NCBI GenBank assembly: GCA_023079485.1
Contig: CM041090.1
Coordinates: 35,614,874-35,678,873, forward strand
Direction of reading: 5' to 3'
DNA length: 64,000 nucleotides
Source: Archilochus colubris
Taxonomy: Eukaryota; Chordata; Aves; Apodiformes; Trochilidae
Numbering within the stretch: position 1 is the stretch's first letter; each line of letters opens with the position of its first letter. The translations under genes and the position numbers were made by a program. The notes below the pieces were generated by a model. The model searched no databases. It saw only the letters and a list, made by a program, of their open reading frames with translations, and was not told the origin of the DNA. Below, piece by piece: positions 58,401 to 64,000 of the stretch.

Positions 58401-61400
58401 TAGCTGCGATGTAATTGCTTCAGCCTCCTTTAGATGTTTTGAATAACTTTAGAAGTAACAATGCACAAAAGCACAGGAAGCAATATGAGAAGCAAGCTCT
58501 TACCCAGCCTAGTTAAAATACTTTGGCCACAGTTTATAGAGTTGGGTGCACAATATTAGGCACCAAGACTTGGTGGATCATACTTGGATCCCCAGAGAAG
58601 CTCCTTCCACACCCACAGGTCCCATTATCTTAGTCCTGGCATCAGTCGTGCAGGGATAAACCCAGAGGACTGAACACTTATCAAAAAAGCATGGCATAGG
58701 ATCAGTTTCTGCCAAACAAGTCTTAAATTCCAACGTGTCTGGGTCTGGACACTGCTGCTACTTTAGTTGTTCCTTGGCCTGCTCCTGACTGTGATCCTGT
58801 GATCTGGAGGGGTTTTATGGAAGAGCAGGGGATGACCATGTACGTGATTTTGACTTAGCTCACAAGCATGCTTCAAAGTAAGCTCAGAATTTTTCTCATA
58901 GCGAGAGAAAAGCAGAGCCTCTAATCTGTCTCTTTCCTTCCAGGAAATTATTCCAAGGGCAGAAATTGCATATCCCTGGGCATGAAAATTTTTTTTCTTC
59001 TTTCCAGTGCTGTAGGCAAGACACTACCTATCCCAGGGACAGAGTTTTATTCTGGTTTAACCTCACTCATTTAGTCACTGGAGTGCTGTGGAGAGGCTCT
59101 GCATAATTGATGAATTTTCATGAAACTGCTGCATCACAATGCTGTGGTTTAGCCTGTTGCAGCCATTCAGTCTTCCTGCCCATATCCTTGTGAAAGGCTG
59201 TACAGCAAGGAAAAAAAGAGCTGTCGGGCTCTGCTTGAACATCACTTTCAGAGGATGTACCTGGGATCTGAAACTCTACAGTCTTTAGAAAAAGGGAGAA
59301 AGGGAGGGACTATTTCCCTCAGATGGGGAAATAAAGAAACTAGGATGTTGTCACCTTAAAAAATGTTGAGGGGGAGGAAACCAGGAGAGAAGAGAGAGAA
59401 ACTGGAAGGCAAACTTTTATAGCAAAGGAGCTACTTTCAGCTATTATCAGAGAAGCTGGCTGTGTGGGATGGAGAAAGTGAGTTCTCCTGATACATGGTA
59501 GAAGCCATGAGCTGCAGTCAGGGCCATTTTGGGATTTCTGACCAAAACCTACAGTAGGCTTAGGGGTGGTGAATTTCAGCACAGAGCTCCATACTGCTTT
59601 TTCAATGTTCCACTCCATCTGTGTGCTTCTTGCAGTACTGAAAATGAAGGACAACTACATTTAGCCTCCTCTGTAAAGTCTGGAGTATTCTGCCCCTTGG
59701 CACTTCTCTGAGGGAGTAAGCTCTAACCTGCAGCACCTGCAAAGCTGAAGGTAGGGAAGTTTTATGCCTGTAAGGCTGGAAGTAGGAAAATGTGTGATCA
59801 AGGAACTTGATGTCTATGAGGATGTCCACACAAGGGACAGGACAGCTGAACTGTGAGTGCCCATTGCTAGGAAAAAGAGATGATACAAACATGTTAAGTG
59901 TGGAAAAAGCACCGAGGTATAGGAAAGACTTGGAAACAATCAGACTTAGGGATATGGAGGTACTTGAATTTAACAATTTGGAACCCCCAGAGGCAGCCTG
60001 CTCCACAGGGAGCTGTGGGAGTTTTACAACTCTCCTTTGGTGAACTCAGAGCTCTCCACCTGTAACCCTTGACACGCATGACAGCTTGTGCAAAGGCCAG
60101 GTTTCAGACATGAGAAAGACCAAACTAAGCCCAGATGGATTTATTTGTGCTGTAGCGGCACCTAAGGGCCGCCAAGAGCCTGAGTCAGTCTGTGATAGGT
60201 AACACTTACCTAAAGAAAAAAAACACAACAACCCTGCCTCTTAAAACAAATAGACAGAGGATAAAATGAAGATGTGGAGTTAAGTGGTGGCTGACCTGAG
60301 CAAGGTGACATGTAGGAAGTGGAACTGTATGTTTATTTACTTACTCCAATGATTAGGGTTTTTTCAGCTTTGCACTTTTGCCCTCGTACTCCTGTCCAAA
60401 GCTGTACATGGGTAGGAGGCTAAGTTCATTTGTTTTGCAGACTGTGACTCAGATGTTGCTCAGAAACTATCTCAGAAGAGAATAATTTTCCTGTGGTGAA
60501 ATGGTTATTTATGGGATCAAGCCTTTCAGAGGATGTACCAGGCTAGCATGTCCTCTGAGTGATCCAAAAAAGCCAACAAAACAGGAGATATTTACTGTGT
60601 GGACTGAAAAGACATTTGACAGAGAGCTCTTTTCCGACCTAGGAGAAACATTCAGCTGGAAAATAAAATGCTTCCCCACTATCATCTACTGCTGTGACTT
60701 GTTCTTTCCATGAGACACATGGGAGCTGGGTCTAGTTGTGATGTATTCAATGAATTTCCCTGAAACACTACTGAATGACTCTGATTAGCACCAGCCAAAG
60801 ATCTGGGCCACAAACTTTCAGGGGAGCCTTCTTGTCTCAGAGCTATTGTTAATGCTTCCTGTTTATAGCAGTTCAGCACAAAGCCTTACAGGTCCTGTCC
60901 ACATAACAAAATAGCCAGAGGAGCCAAACCACTGTTTGATGAAGGTCTCTTGCCAGCTTTCCTATGTTTCCCATGTAAATGGCAAGATCTGAAACACATA
61001 CAATGTGCCCGATGCCAGTGTCCCCTCCTTCCAGATATTCCTCCCCCTCCTTCCAGTTAGACCACTTCATGGAGTGATTTTGAACTAACTGTATCTTTCT
61101 GGGTATGATTTTTACCATGTAGAAGATTAGCTCCAGGGACTTGACTATTTCTCTTGCTAAAGGCAGATTTGTGATTGTGGGTGGGTAATTTTTCAGTACA
61201 CCACAGAAAGAAATCTGGAGGTCTTCAGGTAGGAAAGATGAATCTGTCTCAAAGAAGAGAAACATCTGGGAGAAGAGTCAGGCACAAATGTGAAGAAGGG
61301 GAAGGAGGAGACAGAGCCAAAGGAATGAGAAGAACAAAGTGCAGGGAACAGGACTCTGATGGACAGGCAGACTTAATCATATTTGAATTGGCAATGGGTC

Positions 61401-61939
61401 AGGGAACATTCTTCCTTCCTTCTGCATCTTAATATCAGTGAGATAATACCAAAGGTGCAAAAGACAGTCAAGTGCTGGATGCTCATGATTACTCAGCATG
61501 AATGCCCTGAGCTACCATTGCCTTTTAATGGCACTAAATGTAATTTGGGTCTAAAAAGAAATACAGTCTAAGAGCTGTTTGAAGCTCATGGTGAAAGTTG
61601 CTCTTGCTGATGGATCAATATTAAATTGAGTACTTAAGACAGAAAAAGAGAAGAAACTGTTACTAGAGCTAGGCAGTGTAGTAGTGCTGGTAGGAATGGG
61701 TTCATAAGCCACATCATGAACTGCAGCACAGTTCCCCTTAGCCTCTTGGAAAAGCTGTAGAAATCCTGATTATTGATCTGCATAAAGAAAGGCACATGAG
61801 GCTGTGAATTGCCTGCCCAAAGTGTATCTCTAGCCATAATAATGAGCCTGCAGCAAGGACATGGACAGAGAGTACATGAACTGAAGAAAATGCAACAGAA
61901 TTCTCTTAAATTATGACCTACAGAAAGAAGGGGAGAATA
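55427..61939. other. 6.5 kb of unique sequence, nothing recognised
   Basis: The longest ATG-initiated frame outside repeats that I noted is here (56388-56843, 151 codons). It has no domain match and contains a 12-bp unit, CTGGAAAAACTG, duplicated at 56745-56768, giving LLEKLLEKLL. The absence of splice or promoter context makes it a probable chance frame. A short 22-bp-period repeat of CCCCTCCTTCCAG occurs at 61022 and 61044. No CR1 tail or LTR was seen. Confidence 0.45.
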
Positions 61940-62345
61940 GCCTTTTTTTCACTCCCTCTTCTAATTCAGGGCCAAGGGACATCATAGAAAGATGACAAGG
62001 AAAGTCTGAACAAATGAGAGATGGTATAACTCAGACTGTGCAGACAAGCTGTGGAACATCTTGATGTTGGATGTTTTTAATGTGGAAGCCTTAAACGGGT
62101 GCAAGATGAAGCTGCACAAGGCCATGCAAGAGAAATCTGCTGAAGTAAACTGAGAATGTAAAATCTACCTCAATTTAGAATATCTCTGAACCATGAGTGG
62201 TTGAGGTCTGGGATACCTGGGGTATCTCATAATTACTTCACATGGTCCTGTGGCCCTTCTTAGCATTCACTCTTGGTCCCTGTTAGAAACAGTATACTGG
62301 ACTATATGGACCATGGATCTAACCCAGTATGGCCATTCTTCGGGC
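61940..62345 (+). mobile_element. Ancient CR1 LINE 3' fragment, plus strand
   Basis: The right end, ATACTGGACTATATGGACCA, then TGGATCTAACCCAGTATGGC and CATTCTT, is a clear match to the old amniote CR1 3' end ('atactgggctagatggacctttggtctgacccagtatggccattcttatg'). Upstream, AAGCTGTGGAACATCTTGAT (about 62047) corresponds to 'acctgtggaactccttgcc', and TTCACTCCCTCTTCTAATTC (about 61949) to 'tttactccttctcataacac', so the order is preserved over about 400 bp. It is heavily diverged, with no surviving frame. It is the same element type as at 30.2, 36.7 and 39.1 kb. The left edge is approximate. Confidence 0.85.
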
Positions 62346-64000
62346 TAAGTGCAATCAACCATCATTATGCAACAGAGACAGCTCAGTGGCTCCAGTTTGA
62401 TACTAAATAGCTTCAAACACCTTCAAACTATAGTCAACATCAGCAATGACAAAGTGAGGGAAGGTGATGGAGATTAATATTAATTTTTTCATCCTGATGA
62501 CCAAGTAACCAAGGTTACCATGGCCCTTTCTCTTAGCATTTGACTTAAAACTATATAGAGGTTGCGATGTTTTGATATATTTGATTCGGTTTGGATTTGA
62601 TGAGCTCTACCTTTGGGTAGTTTATCTCCAGCTAATAATGCATGCAGAGGAGCAACTGATCCGGGTATGAACCCAATTTCCAAAAGACTGCATGCCACCC
62701 CCACCCCTCCACAGACCCCAAAACTATAGCAATGGTTTGTAATGGAGCCATCTGCTGCCCGCAGCTGCTACTGCACCGGGGCTGCAGGACCAGGCTGCAT
62801 CCTGACTGTGCTAGGGACCAAAATAATGATGTGGTACAGAAAGCAGGCTTTTAATAGCAAAGTGCCTGCCAGTAACACAGCCATGGGAATGGAAGCAGAG
62901 ATGGTTCCTTGGCCTGGAACAGAAGGTTGAGTATCGTGGAGGCCAGACAGTGTGCTAGCTCTGAACATTGGATGAAGAGCACAGCCACAGGAACCGTGTT
63001 ACTTGATGAGAGGCTGGAGCAGATGGGCAGTGTGGCTAATTAAGGGGATAGGGATAATGTTTCCTAAATTAAAAAAAAAGAGTAGTCAGAAAACATTTTA
63101 ACAAACCATAATCTGCATGTATGGGATCTCTCAGAAGGGAAGAATTGAGATAGTGAAAATGTATAAAATAAAATTAAAAAATCAATATTCCAGTTCCTTT
63201 AAGGTATTGAAATATTCTCCCAAATGAGGCAACTACTGTTAAAATGGGTTGTGATAAGCTGATGTCAGTGATTGGATGGCAAAGGTAACCAGCAATGGCA
63301 AAGAAATGGAATAAATAACCTAGCAGGCCTGCTTATTCCTATATGCCTGTTGGAGATCTACTCTGTACACTCTGAAAAGGGAAACAAGGCATCTGATCTG
63401 GACTCTTTACTGTTACTGCTGAGTATGTTCACTGAGGTGGTCCTCAGGGGTTTTGGCTCATCATGATTTAGAAGTGCTCAGTGCTGCACCACCAGCTCTT
63501 TTGCTTGTTCCTGCTGCTGCAACTTAATTTACTTCTCAGTCAGATAAAGGGGGCAAGCAGGGGTAGACAGAATGTTTGCTAAGGGAGCTTCTTTGATGCC
63601 ATATTTTATATGTATAAACTGTGATTCAGATAACCCATATCTATCCTTTTGAAGGTATTGCATCTTGAAAATTAATTTTCCCTCAGATACTTCTTGTCTG
63701 ACTCATTCTCTTCTTCATGGGGTGGTTGCATAACCCACAAATGGCCCTGGTTGTGGTGGAAACTACCTGCTAAAGGAATCTGGGGAGGGGAACAGGTCAG
63801 ACATGAGTCATGTTGGGATATTGGGAGAGAAGCAGCATGTCAGGTAAGAAGCAGAGGCTGGTGGGATGTCTACCAACAATGTTCTAGGTTAAATTTCCCC
63901 TGTTTAACCCTCACTGTTCCTAAAACAATTACAGCTTTGGCATCTAAAACATGGATTGTACGTGTGAAAACACAGTACATCAAAGCAAAGCAAATCAGAC
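62346..64000. other. Unique sequence to the window end, nothing recognised
   Basis: No repeats or coding segments recognised. 62.46-62.66 kb (AGATTAATATTAATTTTTTC, GGTTACCATGGCCC, ATTTGATGAGCTC) looks like conserved-element composition, without proof. Confidence 0.45.

Noticed and set aside
62696..62720. C-rich stretch as a G-quadruplex
   Set aside because: Only three C-runs of three or more bases lie within reach; a fourth is missing.
1..64000. Protein-coding genes, tRNA/rRNA genes, CRISPR arrays, operons
   Set aside because: No frame with a recognisable family, no tRNA B-box/arm pattern (GGTTCGAATCC type), no regularly spaced repeats with unique spacers, and the composition and CR1 content are vertebrate.
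1..64000. Endogenous retrovirus coding remnants (gag, pol or env)
   Set aside because: No recognisable retroviral protein segments in the translations. The only retroviral hint is the TATA/AATAAA pairing near 48.1 kb.

Overview
The window reads as nuclear DNA from a bird. It is AT-leaning and CpG-depleted. It carries no reading frame recognisable as a host protein, and its interspersed repeats are almost entirely CR1 LINE fragments truncated at the 5' end. Several of these end in the avian CR1 3' tail (ATTCTATGATTCTA type, or its complement). Short interspersed elements of mammalian type (Alu, B1, MIR), prokaryotic operons, tRNA or rRNA genes and CRISPR arrays were not seen. The longest ATG-initiated frames outside repeats are about 140-150 codons, resemble no family I know, and are compatible with chance. 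The best reading is a gene desert or a long intron.

Layout. 1-4.7 kb: mostly unique sequence, with a possible antisense retrocopy end at 2.42 kb. 4.69-5.14 kb: young minus-strand CR1. 5.1-16.7 kb: unique AT-rich DNA with low-complexity tracts at 7.25-7.36, 8.77, 10.57 and 11.26 kb. 16.7-17.3 kb: an old and a younger plus-strand CR1 side by side. 17.76-18.06 kb: an uninterrupted 61-unit TTTCC array. 20.25-20.8 kb: minus-strand CR1. 20.8-30 kb: unique sequence with a 39-bp tandem duplication at 22.0 kb. 30.2-40.0 kb: four ancient CR1 copies (30.2, 31.9, 36.7 and 39.1 kb). Between them lie a CpG-preserving segment (32.83-33.10 kb), a homopolymer of 28 T, a splice-site-bounded candidate exon (33.75 kb) and a 15-bp inverted-repeat pair (34.6 kb). 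42 kb: a plus-strand G-quadruplex motif and a GC-richer block. 46.65 and 52.27 kb: CR1 copies. 47.9-48.25 kb: a CpG-enriched stretch with a TATA box and a close AATAAA, possibly a solo LTR or promoter. 48.5-48.6 kb: a Z-DNA-prone tract. 55.4 kb: a G-quadruplex motif on the minus strand. 61.94-62.35 kb: ancient plus-strand CR1.

No genes can be shown to work together here. The most promising non-repeat locus is 32.8-34.0 kb. It combines local escape from CpG depletion, a CTCF-like motif, two strong 5' splice-site sequences, an AT-rich segment resembling a conserved noncoding element, and a downstream segment bounded by acceptor and donor sequences. It may be an unannotated promoter with the first exons of a noncoding transcript, or an insulator/enhancer. 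All functional statements about it are inference. All repeat family calls come from recalled consensus features and were not checked by a search.
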